A stretch of 22,960 bases of DNA from Pseudomonadota bacterium (lineage in GTDB: Bacteria; Pseudomonadota; Alphaproteobacteria; Reyranellales; Reyranellaceae): the NCBI GenBank assembly GCA_023436825.1, contig JAEZHS010000227.1:1-22960 (forward strand). The letters are read 5' to 3'. Below, one piece after another: positions 6,906 through 14,836 of this stretch; positions within the stretch are counted from its first letter, which is position 1; every line of letters starts with the position of its first letter. The notes under the pieces were generated by a model. The model was given only the letters and a program-made list of their open reading frames with translations. It had not been told where the DNA came from and searched no databases. The position numbers were made by a program, and so were the translations under genes.

Positions 6906-8123
6906 ATGCAGACCATGGTCGAAGACCGCCGCTTGCCGGTCGACATCGATGCCCAGCCGGTGGTCCAGGCGGCCGCCGCGCTCAAGCCGACATTGCGGCG
7001 CTACCAGGACGAGATCGAGCGCGAGCAGCGACTGTCGCCCGAGCTGGTCGAGCAAATGCATGCGGCGGGTTTTTACCGCCTCCTGCTGCCGCGGTCGCTC
7101 GGCGGCCTGCAGGCCGATCCGCTGACCTACATCCGCGTCGTCGAGCACCTGGCCGAAGGCGCGGGCTCGGTCGGCTGGAACGTCGCCAACAACGGCGTCG
7201 GCTCGTTGGTCACGCTTGGCCTTCCAAACGACGGCGTGCAGGAGATCTATCCCAAGGGCCATCGTACCGTGATTGCCGGCACTGCGGTGCAGGGCGGCGG
7301 CCAGGCAGTGCCGGTCGAGGGTGGCTATCGCGTCAGCGGGCGCTGGACCTTCGGCAGCGGCTGTCATGAAGCGGCCTGGATGCTCGGCAGCTTCCAGATT
7401 CTCGACGACGGCCAGCCGCGCCGCCGCGACGACGGCGGCATGTTCTGGCGCGGCCTGTTTCCGCGCGCCGAGGTCGAGGTCATTCCCGGGAGCTGGGAGG
7501 TGAGCGGGCTGCGCGGCACCGGGAGCTTCGATTGGACGGTGACGGACTTCTTTCTGCCGGAGCGGCGCACGATGGTTCATGCCGGCGTACCGCTCGACAA
7601 CCAGTGGGGGCATTGGCCGGGCCTCACTTACGCCCTGCCGGCACAGGCCTGGGTCGGGCCGCACCAATGCGCGGTGATCACCGGGCTGGCGCGCGCCGGC
7701 ATCAACGCGCTCGTTGAGCTCGCCGGCGAGAAGACGCCGCGCGGACGCACGGGCAGGCTGTGCGACAATCCGCAGGTGCAGGACGCGGTCGGGCGCGCCG
7801 ATGCGATCCTCAATTCCGGACGCATCTATCGCAATGCGATGATCGTGGAGCTGTGGAATGCACTCGCCGACGGCCGCGAGACCACGCTCGAGCAGCGTGC
7901 CCGTTGCCGGCTCGCCGCGGTGCATGCGGGCGACTGCGCACGTCAGGCCATGGACCTGATGTTCCGGCACGGCGGAAGCACCTCGTTCAAGACCGAGAGT
8001 CGCCTGGCCGAAGTGTGGCGCGACCTGCAGGTGGTCGGGCAGGCGGCGACGCTCGCTCCGGAGTGGTATCCGATCGGCGGCCGCGCCTTCCTCGGCCTCG
8101 ACCCCGGCCCGCGGCTACGCTAG
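6906..8123 (+). CDS. Acyl-CoA dehydrogenase-fold flavoprotein (class D flavin monooxygenase-like)
   Basis: This 405-residue protein has the acyl-CoA dehydrogenase fold: an N-terminal helical part with LSPELVEQMHAAGFYRLLLP, a middle beta domain with GGYRVSGRWTFGSGCHEAAW and SGLRGTGSFDWTV, and a C-terminal helical part with MDLMFRHGGSTSFKTESRLA followed by EVWRDLQVVGQ. The general pattern resembles the HsaA/HpaB-like and DszC-like group, which uses reduced flavin to hydroxylate substrates, more than classical acyl-CoA dehydrogenases. Monooxygenase against dehydrogenase is not settled by eye. AGGAGG five bases before the ATG at 6906 fixes the start. No flavin reductase gene is seen nearby. A 46-bp palindrome begins five bases after the stop. 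Confidence 0.8.
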   Translation: MQTMVEDRRLPVDIDAQPVVQAAAALKPTLRRYQDEIEREQRLSPELVEQMHAAGFYRLLLPRSLGGLQADPLTYIRVVEHLAEGAGSVGWNVANNGVGSLVTLGLPNDGVQEIYPKGHRTVIAGTAVQGGGQAVPVEGGYRVSGRWTFGSGCHEAAWMLGSFQILDDGQPRRRDDGGMFWRGLFPRAEVEVIPGSWEVSGLRGTGSFDWTVTDFFLPERRTMVHAGVPLDNQWGHWPGLTYALPAQAWVGPHQCAVITGLARAGINALVELAGEKTPRGRTGRLCDNPQVQDAVGRADAILNSGRIYRNAMIVELWNALADGRETTLEQRARCRLAAVHAGDCARQAMDLMFRHGGSTSFKTESRLAEVWRDLQVVGQAATLAPEWYPIGGRAFLGLDPGPRLR

Positions 8124-8127
8124 AGCG

Positions 8128-8173
8128 GAATGGGATGAGATGGAACCGCATGCGGTTCGATCTCATCCCATTC
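8128..8173. repeat. 46-bp near-perfect palindrome, REP-like element or terminator
   Basis: The sequence reads GAATGGGATGAGAT, G, GAACCGCATGCGGTTC, G, ATCTCATCCCATTC. The whole folds on itself with a single mismatched pair (8142/8159), and its core GAACCGCATGCGGTTC is a perfect palindrome. It begins right after the flavoprotein gene's stop. There is no T-run, so it would be an unusual intrinsic terminator; a dispersed REP-type repeat is also possible. Confidence 0.8.
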
Positions 8174-8227
8174 GCGCGCGCGGAGAGGGTGCCGTCGCGA
8201 AAATGGGATCGGTTTGCCGTGCCGTTT

Positions 8228-8258
8228 TTGGCTTGCTACTTGATAAGCAAATTAGGAT
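8228..8258. promoter_or_regulatory. Candidate TetR operator/promoter of the ABC importer operon
   Basis: GCTTGCT (8231-8237), an 8-bp spacer and AGCAA (8246-8250) form an inverted repeat. The same element with the same spacer, preceded by the same TTTTG, lies at 17718-17739 beside a TetR gene. TTGGCT (8228-8233) could be a -35 box and TAGGAT (8253-8258) a weak -10, which would put the operator in the promoter spacer. It lies about 60 bp upstream of the binding-protein start codon. Repression by one or both TetR proteins is an inference. Confidence 0.65.
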
Positions 8259-8311
8259 AGTCGCGGTACCCCCGTAAGAGGGCCCCAACGAAGCTGGGAG
8301 GAAACGGCGAC

Positions 8312-9865
8312 ATGACGAGCTTCCGCTCCGCGAGGGCGCCATGGTTGATTGAGTTGCTTGCGGCCGCGGCGGTCCTTGGTGGCGCCCTGACCGCGCCCGC
8401 GCTGGCCAAAGAACCGAAGCGCGGCGGCACCCTGACGGTCGGCCTCGCGCAGGATCCGCCGATCGTCGATCCGATCCGCACCGGCAGCTTCACGGAGCGC
8501 CAATTCGCCATCGGCATCTACGAAAGCCTGTTCGATATCAACGCCAAGGGCGAGGCTGTGCCTTTCCTGGCCGAGAGCTTCACGGTCTCTGACGACGTGA
8601 AGACCTATCGCGTCAAGCTGCGTGCCAACGTGAAGTTCCACGACGGCACGCCGCTCGACGCTGCGGCGGTCATCGCGAACTTCGATCGCACGCGCAATCC
8701 TGCCAACGGCTGCCGCTGCCTATCCTTCCTGCAGGACGTCGTCGACGTGAAGGAGATCGATCCCCTGACAGTCGAGTTCGTGCTGAAGACCGCCAACGCG
8801 GCATTTCCGACGATCCTGGCCGACGCTCCCGGGATCATGGTGTCGCCGACTGCGTTCAAGGCCGATCCGAAGGGGATCGGCACGAACCCCGTCGGGACCG
8901 GGCCGTTCAAGTTCGTCGAATGGATTCGCGGCAGCCGCTTCGTGATGACGCGAAACACCGACTATTGGCGCCCGGGACTGCCCTATCTCGACCAGGTGGT
9001 GCTGCGTGGCATCCAGAACACCGAAACGCTGCAGGCGGCATTCCTGTCGGGGCAGACCGACATCATCATTCAGCCGTCCTTCCAGTTCGTCGCGCAGATG
9101 AAGAAGGACAAGAAATACGTCGTCCTGCAGCCCGGCGGCTTCGGCTACGACGGTGTCTACATGAACCTGCAAGAACCGCCGTTCGATGATCAGCGCGTGC
9201 GGCAGGCGATCGCGCAGTCGATGGATCGCGAGCTGTTGCGCAAGACCCTGATGTTCGGCGTCCCGCAGCTCGGCTACAGCCCCTTCGGGCCGGGCATGAC
9301 AGCGGTGTTCCAGTCGGTGCCCAACTATCCGAAGTACGATCCCGCCAAGGCGAAGGAACTGCTCGCCGCCTACGGCAAGCCGGTGTCCTTCACCCTGCAG
9401 TACAACAACTCGCCGGCCACCCAGCGCTTGGCGCAGTCGCTGCAGGAGATGTGGGGCAAGGTCGGCATGAAGGTCGACCTGCAGCCGGTCGACCAGAACC
9501 GCATCGTACAGAACATGTCGTCCAAGCAGTTCGTGGCGTCGCTCTACCGCTTCACCGGCCGGGCCGACCCGCACATCAACACCTATGCCTTCTTCCACTC
9601 GCAGTTCGCCGACGTCACGCCCTCGTCCAACTACGGGCACTACAAGAATCCCAAGTTGGACGAGTTGCTGGACAAGGGCGTCGCCACCGTCGATCCCGCC
9701 AAGCGCAAGGAGATCTACGGCGAGGTGTCGAAGATTCTGGCCGAGGACCTGCCCTACGCCTACCTCTTCTACGTCGCCGACAGCATCGTCATGACGCAGC
9801 GTGTGAAAGGGTTCGCCGAAGTGCCCGATGGCCTGGTCCGTTTCGGCGGCATTTGGCTCCAATAG
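8312..9865 (+). CDS. ABC transporter substrate-binding protein, family 5 (peptide/nickel type)
   Basis: This 517-residue exported protein is the extracellular receptor of the importer encoded downstream. A signal peptide is visible (hydrophobic LIELLAAAAVLGGALTAP, likely cut after ALA at residue 32), followed by KRGGTLTVGLAQDPPIVDP. Family 5 features include VKFHDGTPLDAAAV, GTNPVGTGPFKFVEW and MNLQEPPFDDQRVRQAI. Family 5 proteins bind oligopeptides but also nickel, opines, glutathione and other small compounds, so the ligand is open. There is no lipobox Cys, so it should be a free periplasmic protein. The ATG at 8312 has GGGAGGAAA about nine bases upstream. It heads a five-gene operon with three or fewer bases between genes or small overlaps. 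Confidence 0.92.
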   Translation: MTSFRSARAPWLIELLAAAAVLGGALTAPALAKEPKRGGTLTVGLAQDPPIVDPIRTGSFTERQFAIGIYESLFDINAKGEAVPFLAESFTVSDDVKTYRVKLRANVKFHDGTPLDAAAVIANFDRTRNPANGCRCLSFLQDVVDVKEIDPLTVEFVLKTANAAFPTILADAPGIMVSPTAFKADPKGIGTNPVGTGPFKFVEWIRGSRFVMTRNTDYWRPGLPYLDQVVLRGIQNTETLQAAFLSGQTDIIIQPSFQFVAQMKKDKKYVVLQPGGFGYDGVYMNLQEPPFDDQRVRQAIAQSMDRELLRKTLMFGVPQLGYSPFGPGMTAVFQSVPNYPKYDPAKAKELLAAYGKPVSFTLQYNNSPATQRLAQSLQEMWGKVGMKVDLQPVDQNRIVQNMSSKQFVASLYRFTGRADPHINTYAFFHSQFADVTPSSNYGHYKNPKLDELLDKGVATVDPAKRKEIYGEVSKILAEDLPYAYLFYVADSIVMTQRVKGFAEVPDGLVRFGGIWLQ

Positions 9866-9868
9866 GCG

Positions 9869-10822
9869 ATGCTCTCACGCCTGCTATGGGGCATCGCCGG
9901 TGTAGTCGCGACGCTCCTTGCCGTTTCGGTGGTCAGTTTCCTGCTGGTGGCGCTGCTGCCGGGCGACCTGGCACTGTTGATCCTGGCCGATGCGGCGACG
10001 CCCGAGCGTGTCGCCAACCTCAGGGCCCAGCTTGGTCTCGATCAGCCGCTGGCCGTGCGCTACCTGTGGTGGCTCGGCAACGTGCTGAGCGGCGATTTCG
10101 GCCGCGGGATCCATTCCGGCCAGCCGACGCTCGACGTTATCCTGTCGCGCCTCCCGGTGACGCTCGAGCTCATCCTGCTGACACAGGTCGTGGCGCTGAG
10201 CGTCGCGATCCCGCTCGGCATCTGGAGCGCGTATCGGCGTGGCAGCACCATCGACACCGCGACGCTCGTCGGCTCGCTCTGCCTGTTGTCGACGCCGGCA
10301 TTCGTCATCGGGCTCGTCCTGATCTATTTCTTCGCCCTCAATCTGCAGTGGCTGCCGGCCACCGGCTTCGTGTCACTGCGCGAAAGCCTTGGGGGCAACC
10401 TCGAGAGCATGATCCTGCCGGTCGTCTCGCTGGCGTTGATCGAGGTACCGGTCTACCTCCGCCTGCTTCGCAGCGAAATGATCGGGACCTTGCAGCAGAA
10501 CTTCATCGCGCTGGCGCGCGGCATGGGCGTGCCGACGTGGCGGATCCTTGTCGAGAATGCGCTTCGGCCGTCATCGCTCAACCTGATCACCGTTGTCGGC
10601 ATCAACATGGGCCGTCTGATGGGTGGCGCCATCATCGTCGAGCAGATGTTCGCCCTGCCCGGAGTCGGCCAGCTCCTGGTCGAATCGATCTACCAGCAGG
10701 AATACCTGATGACGCAGGGCATCGTGCTGTTCGTGGCGACGATGTTCATCGCCATCAACTTGATTACGGACCTGGTCTATGCGCTGGTCGATCCTCGGCT
10801 GCAGCGCGGAGGCGAGCGCTGA
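9869..10822 (+). CDS. ABC transporter permease, DppB/OppB type
   Basis: This is the first inner-membrane permease of the importer (317 residues). It shows the N-terminal helix with LLPGDLALLIL, the periplasmic LGLDQPLAVRYLWWLGNVLS segment followed by GDFGRGI, five further helices and the cytoplasmic EAA coupling loop ALARGMGVPTWRILVENALR (about 215-234) that contacts the ATPases. DppB-type permeases pair with DppC-type permeases to form the channel. The ATG lies three bases after the binding-protein stop, which suggests co-transcription and coupled translation. Confidence 0.92.
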   Translation: MLSRLLWGIAGVVATLLAVSVVSFLLVALLPGDLALLILADAATPERVANLRAQLGLDQPLAVRYLWWLGNVLSGDFGRGIHSGQPTLDVILSRLPVTLELILLTQVVALSVAIPLGIWSAYRRGSTIDTATLVGSLCLLSTPAFVIGLVLIYFFALNLQWLPATGFVSLRESLGGNLESMILPVVSLALIEVPVYLRLLRSEMIGTLQQNFIALARGMGVPTWRILVENALRPSSLNLITVVGINMGRLMGGAIIVEQMFALPGVGQLLVESIYQQEYLMTQGIVLFVATMFIAINLITDLVYALVDPRLQRGGER

Positions 10823-10824
10823 TC

Positions 10825-11640
10825 GTGCCGCGCCTTCCTCTCCGAGTCGTGCTGGCGCTGGTGTGGCTCGTCCTGGTCGTCACTGCGGCGGCGACGGCCG
10901 ACTGGCTGCCCATCGCGGATCCAACGCGCCAGAGCTTGCTGGAGATGCTGGCGGCGCCGTCGGCAGAGCACTGGTTCGGCGCCGACTCGCTCGGGCGCGA
11001 CATCTTCTCGCGGACCATCCATGGCTTCCGGGTCACCCTGGCCGTCAGCCTGGGCTCGGTCGCGCTCGGGCTGTTGTGCGGCGGCGCACTGGGCATCGTC
11101 GCCGGCTACTTCCAGGGCGTCGCCGAGCGCGCGATCCTGATGGGCGTCAACGTCCTGCTGGCCTTCCCGCCGCTTGTCCTGATCATCGCCATGGTCGCCT
11201 ATCCCGGCCAGCCGTTGCTCAAGGTGATCATTGCCCTCGGCATCGTGTTCATGCCCGCGGTGACGCGAATCGCGCGCGCCAACACCCTGGTCTACAGGGA
11301 GCGTGAGTTCATGATTGCGGCCCGCGCCGTGGGCATGGGCGACGCGCGGCTGATCGTGCGCGAATTGCTGCCCAATCTGGTGCCGGCCCTGCTGGCCTAC
11401 AGCCTGCTGTTGGTCGCCGTGGCGGCGCTGGCTGAAGCGGGCCTCAGCTTCCTCGGCCTCAGCGTGCCGCCGCCGACGCCGACCCTTGGCCAGATGATGG
11501 CCTCGGAGCAGTCCAATGTGCTCGAAGCGCCGCATGCCGTGTTCTTTCCCGCCGGCATGCTGTTCCTGACGATCTTCGCCCTCAACGTGGTTGGCGAGGA
11601 GGTCCAGCGCCGCATCGACCGCCGGGCGAGGGCGGCATGA
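10825..11640 (+). CDS. ABC transporter permease, DppC/OppC type
   Basis: This is the second permease (271 residues). It carries the DppC hallmark HWFGADSLGRDIFSRTIHG (about 49-67), then transmembrane helices and the EAA loop IAARAVGMGDARLIVRELLP (about 164-183). The GTG at 10825, three bases after the upstream stop, is the best start: it precedes the N-terminal helix VVLALVWLVLVV, and GCGGAGG lies upstream at a somewhat long distance. The frame remains open far upstream, but that part is an overlap with the preceding genes and not coding. Its stop overlaps the next start as ATGA. Confidence 0.88.
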   Translation: MPRLPLRVVLALVWLVLVVTAAATADWLPIADPTRQSLLEMLAAPSAEHWFGADSLGRDIFSRTIHGFRVTLAVSLGSVALGLLCGGALGIVAGYFQGVAERAILMGVNVLLAFPPLVLIIAMVAYPGQPLLKVIIALGIVFMPAVTRIARANTLVYREREFMIAARAVGMGDARLIVRELLPNLVPALLAYSLLLVAVAALAEAGLSFLGLSVPPPTPTLGQMMASEQSNVLEAPHAVFFPAGMLFLTIFALNVVGEEVQRRIDRRARAA

Positions 11641-12629
11641 GCGATCCGCTCCTCGAGGTGGACGGGCTCAAGACCTGGTTCGCGCTGCCGCACGGCAACT
11701 TGCGCGCAGTCGACGGCGTGTCCTTCAGGCTCGAGGCCGGTCGAACACTGGGCGTGGTGGGCGAGTCGGGATCGGGCAAGTCGGTGCTGGCCCGCAGCAT
11801 CATCGGTCTGCTGCCGGCGAACCTCGCGCGACACCCCGCAGGCCGCATCCTGTTCGCCGGTCGTGACCTCAGGCAGCTGACGGAAAGCAAGATGCGCGGT
11901 ATCCGCGGCCGCGAGATCGCCATGATCTTCCAGGACCCGCTGACGTCACTCAACCCCGTGATGACAATCGGCCGGCAGATCGTGCAGGTCCTGCGGCAGC
12001 ACACCGACCTTACGCCGGCGGAGGCGAGACTGCGGGCAGTCGAATTGCTGGCTGAAGTCGGTATTCCCGATCCGGCCCGACGAGTCCAGGAGTATGCGCA
12101 TCGGATGTCGGGTGGGATGCGGCAGCGCGTGGTGATCGCCATCGCGCTCGCCTGCAATCCGCGGCTGCTGATCGCCGACGAACCGACCACCGCACTCGAC
12201 GTCACCGTGCAAGCCCAGATCCTCGATCTGCTGCGGCGCCTGCAGGACAAGCACGGCATGGCCATGATCCTGATCACGCACAATCTCGGCGTCGTGGCCG
12301 AGATGTGCGACGATGTCGCGGTCATGTACGCCGGCCGCATGGTCGAGCAGGGGAGTGCCGCCGACATCCTGACGGCGCCGCGCATGCGCTACACCGAGGC
12401 GCTGCTGCAATCGATGCCGCGGCTGGAGAATCCGAGCCACGTCCGGCTGCCCGTCATTCCCGGCCAGCCGCCGAACCTCGTCGCGCCGCCCGAAGGCTGC
12501 CGGTTTGCGCCGCGTTGCGGCCACAGCCTCGCCGAGTGCCGTTCGCAGGAGCCATCGGAAAGGAAGATCGGCGTGGGCCATCGATTCGCATGCTGGAACC
12601 CGGTAGAGGAAGCGACCGATGGCCGGTAG
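11637..12629 (+). CDS. ABC transporter ATP-binding protein, DppD/OppD type
   Basis: This is the first cytoplasmic ATPase of the importer (330 residues). Visible motifs are Walker A GESGSGKS (42-49), Q-loop Gln99, signature MSGGMRQRV (157-165), Walker B LLIADE (177-182) and the H-loop His215. The C-terminal extension of the oligopeptide family carries four cysteines (C288, C294, C301, C319), the pattern that binds an iron-sulfur cluster in dipeptide importers. The start overlaps the permease stop (ATGA), and the 3' end overlaps the second ATPase by 11 bases. Confidence 0.93.
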   Translation: MSDPLLEVDGLKTWFALPHGNLRAVDGVSFRLEAGRTLGVVGESGSGKSVLARSIIGLLPANLARHPAGRILFAGRDLRQLTESKMRGIRGREIAMIFQDPLTSLNPVMTIGRQIVQVLRQHTDLTPAEARLRAVELLAEVGIPDPARRVQEYAHRMSGGMRQRVVIAIALACNPRLLIADEPTTALDVTVQAQILDLLRRLQDKHGMAMILITHNLGVVAEMCDDVAVMYAGRMVEQGSAADILTAPRMRYTEALLQSMPRLENPSHVRLPVIPGQPPNLVAPPEGCRFAPRCGHSLAECRSQEPSERKIGVGHRFACWNPVEEATDGR

Positions 12630-13629
12630 CGGAACCGCACATTTGCGGCCGGACGCCTTTCTATCCGCCACCAACCTGGTCAGGACTTTCGCGGCGACAG
12701 GCGGCCGCCGCGTCCAGGCGCTGTCCGATGTCTCGCTCGACATCGTGAAAGGCGAGACGCTGGGTGTGGTGGGTGAGTCGGGATCGGGCAAATCGACCCT
12801 GGCGCGCGCCGTTCTCGCGCTGCCCAAGCCCGACAGCGGCGCGGTGCAATTCGAGGGCAAAGCTCTTTTCGAGCAGAAGGCCGCAGCGTTGAGAGCGCTG
12901 CGCCAGCGCATGCAGATGGTGTTCCAGGATCCACTGTCCTCGCTCAATCCCGCGCATCGGATCTTCGACATTGTCGAGATGCCGCTGCTGGTCGCCGACC
13001 GTGGCAACGCTGCAGAACGCCGGCACATCGTCGGCGACACGCTGCGCAGCGTCGGGCTCGATATCGAGGTCGTGGGCGACCGGCGACCCTACGAGCTTTC
13101 CGGAGGCCAGTGCCAGCGGGTCAGTATCGCGCGTGCCCTCGTCCTGCAGCCCAGCCTGCTGGTGTGCGACGAACCCGTATCCGCGCTCGATGTGTCGGTC
13201 CAGGCACAGGTGCTGAACCTGCTCGAGGACGCCAAGGCCGCATTTTCGCTCACCATGCTGTTCATCTCGCACGATCTCGGTGTCGTGAAAGGAATCAGCG
13301 ACCGCGTGATGGTGATGTATCTCGGCAAACTCTGCGAGATCGCACCGACCGATTCCCTCTATGGAGCGCCGAACCATCCTTACACGGCAACGTTGCTTGC
13401 GTCCGTGCCCTCGCTGGTGCCGAGGCGACGTGAGGACCGCAGGCCTGTGGCGCGCGGCGAGACGCCGTCACCCATGGACGTTCCCTCCGGCTGCCGCTTC
13501 CGTACGCGATGCCCCGCGGCCACGGAGCGCTGCGCGCGGGAAGAACCGCAGATCCGGCCGGCCGGTCCGCCGGGCCATTACGTCGCTTGCCATCATCCGC
13601 TCGCCACGCCAACCGCGGCGTCAAACTAG
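12619..13629 (+). CDS. ABC transporter ATP-binding protein, DppF/OppF type
   Basis: This is the second ATPase (336 residues), expected to form a heterodimer with the preceding one. Walker A is GESGSGKS (52-59), the signature is LSGGQCQRV (160-168), Walker B is LLVCDE with the Asp/Glu at 184-185, and the H-loop His is 218. Four C-terminal cysteines (C292, C298, C305, C324) repeat the DppD pattern. The ATG at 12619 has GAGGAAG upstream and overlaps the previous gene. The stop codon lies inside the 3' end of the convergent CoA-transferase gene (9-bp overlap), leaving no room for a conventional terminator. Confidence 0.93.
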   Translation: MAGSGTAHLRPDAFLSATNLVRTFAATGGRRVQALSDVSLDIVKGETLGVVGESGSGKSTLARAVLALPKPDSGAVQFEGKALFEQKAAALRALRQRMQMVFQDPLSSLNPAHRIFDIVEMPLLVADRGNAAERRHIVGDTLRSVGLDIEVVGDRRPYELSGGQCQRVSIARALVLQPSLLVCDEPVSALDVSVQAQVLNLLEDAKAAFSLTMLFISHDLGVVKGISDRVMVMYLGKLCEIAPTDSLYGAPNHPYTATLLASVPSLVPRRREDRRPVARGETPSPMDVPSGCRFRTRCPAATERCAREEPQIRPAGPPGHYVACHHPLATPTAASN

Positions 13630-14829
13630 GACGTCGTCGGCCCTCAGTTCGGCGATCTGGCCGGCATCGTAGCCGCAGAGATCGCGGAGGATTTCCTCGG
13701 TGTGTTCACCGATGCGCGGGCCGCGGCGCGTCGGCTGCTCGGTCGTCCGGCCGAGGCGATAGCGCGGGCCTTCGATGATCGCTTCGCCCACCACCGGGTC
13801 GTCGATCCGGCGATAGTGCGCGGCGAGCAGCTCGGCATCGCGCGCGAGGTCGCTGGAGTTGCTGACGACGTGAGCGGGCACTCCTGCTGCCTGCAGCAAG
13901 CGCTCGAGCTCGTCCGCTTGCCGCGGAGAGGCCCATGTCGAGATCGCCTCGTCGAGATTCGCACGCTGGCGCAGCCGGCCGATCAGCGTGTCGAACGAGG
14001 AGCCGAGCAACGCACCGCCGACGATCGTGCGCAACGCCCGCCAGGCGCCGTCGTCGGAGCCGTCGATGGCGATCCACCGATCCCGCCCAGCGCACGGGAA
14101 GATACCGTGAGGCGCCTTGAGCGGCGAGCCCGCATGGCCGCGACGCTCCGGCACCGTGCCGTTCGCGGCATACTGGTACCAGGCTGGCGACAGGAATTGC
14201 AGGCCGGCCTCCGCCTGGGCGACGTCGATGTGGCAGCCCTCGCCGGTCGTCCGACGGCGATGCAACGCGGCGAGAATGCTGGGCACGATGAAGCGCGGCG
14301 CGATGCCATCGGTCCACGGACCATAGGTCCCGCACGGGGGGTAGCCGGGCCAGCCAAGCAGCAGGCTTGCCCCCGACATGGAGGCGCCCATGGTGCCGAC
14401 GCCGCTGGTGCCCCGTGCATGGGGTCCGGTCTGGCCGAGCAGGCTGGTCGATGCGACGATGAGCCTGGGGTTGCGTGCCCGCAATACCGGATAGGCGAGA
14501 TCTAGATCATCGAGCACGCCCGGGCTGAAGCTTTCAATCAGGACGTCGGCCCACTCGACGAGGCGCAGGATCGCTTCGCGACCGCGTGGATGCTTTATGT
14601 CGACCGTGAGGCTGCGCTTGCCGGCGTTTAGATTATGGTAGCTGATCGATCGTTCGAGCCCCGGCTTGGCGTCCTTGAACGGCCCCAGGGTCCGCAGGGG
14701 ATCGACGCGGCGCGAGCTCTCGAGCTTGACCACATCGGCGCCCAGGTCGGCGAGATAGCGGCCCGTCACGGGGCCAACCATCACCCAACCCATATCGAGT
14801 ACGCGCAAGCCGGCGAGAGGTCCGTTCAT
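13621..14829 (-). CDS. CaiB/BaiF (family III) CoA-transferase, with likely catalytic Asp
   Basis: This 402-residue protein belongs to the family III CoA-transferases, which move CoA between a donor thioester and an acceptor acid. It begins MNGPLAGLRVLDMGWVMVGP and shows YLADLGADVVKLES, HNLNAGKRSLTVDIKHPRGR and GEGCHIDVAQ. The GPWTDG segment places an Asp at about residue 174, where the family's catalytic Asp is expected by my alignment. The ATG at 14829 lies seven bases after the stop of a second CaiB-type gene, so the two are in one operon and may form a heteromer. The substrate is unknown. Its 3' end overlaps the convergent ATPase gene. Confidence 0.9.
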   Translation of the reverse strand: MNGPLAGLRVLDMGWVMVGPVTGRYLADLGADVVKLESSRRVDPLRTLGPFKDAKPGLERSISYHNLNAGKRSLTVDIKHPRGREAILRLVEWADVLIESFSPGVLDDLDLAYPVLRARNPRLIVASTSLLGQTGPHARGTSGVGTMGASMSGASLLLGWPGYPPCGTYGPWTDGIAPRFIVPSILAALHRRRTTGEGCHIDVAQAEAGLQFLSPAWYQYAANGTVPERRGHAGSPLKAPHGIFPCAGRDRWIAIDGSDDGAWRALRTIVGGALLGSSFDTLIGRLRQRANLDEAISTWASPRQADELERLLQAAGVPAHVVSNSSDLARDAELLAAHYRRIDDPVVGEAIIEGPRYRLGRTTEQPTRRGPRIGEHTEEILRDLCGYDAGQIAELRADDVLV

Positions 14830-14836
14830 CGTGTCC

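Noticed and set aside
5885..7970. Two long minus-strand open frames opposite the dioxygenase and flavoprotein genes
   Set aside because: Both are antisense shadows of genes with complete catalytic motifs; neither shows a domain or a ribosome binding site.
9451..10824. Upstream extension of the DppC-type permease frame
   Set aside because: The extension is an out-of-frame reading of the binding protein and the first permease, rich in Arg and Pro. The permease begins at the GTG at 10825.
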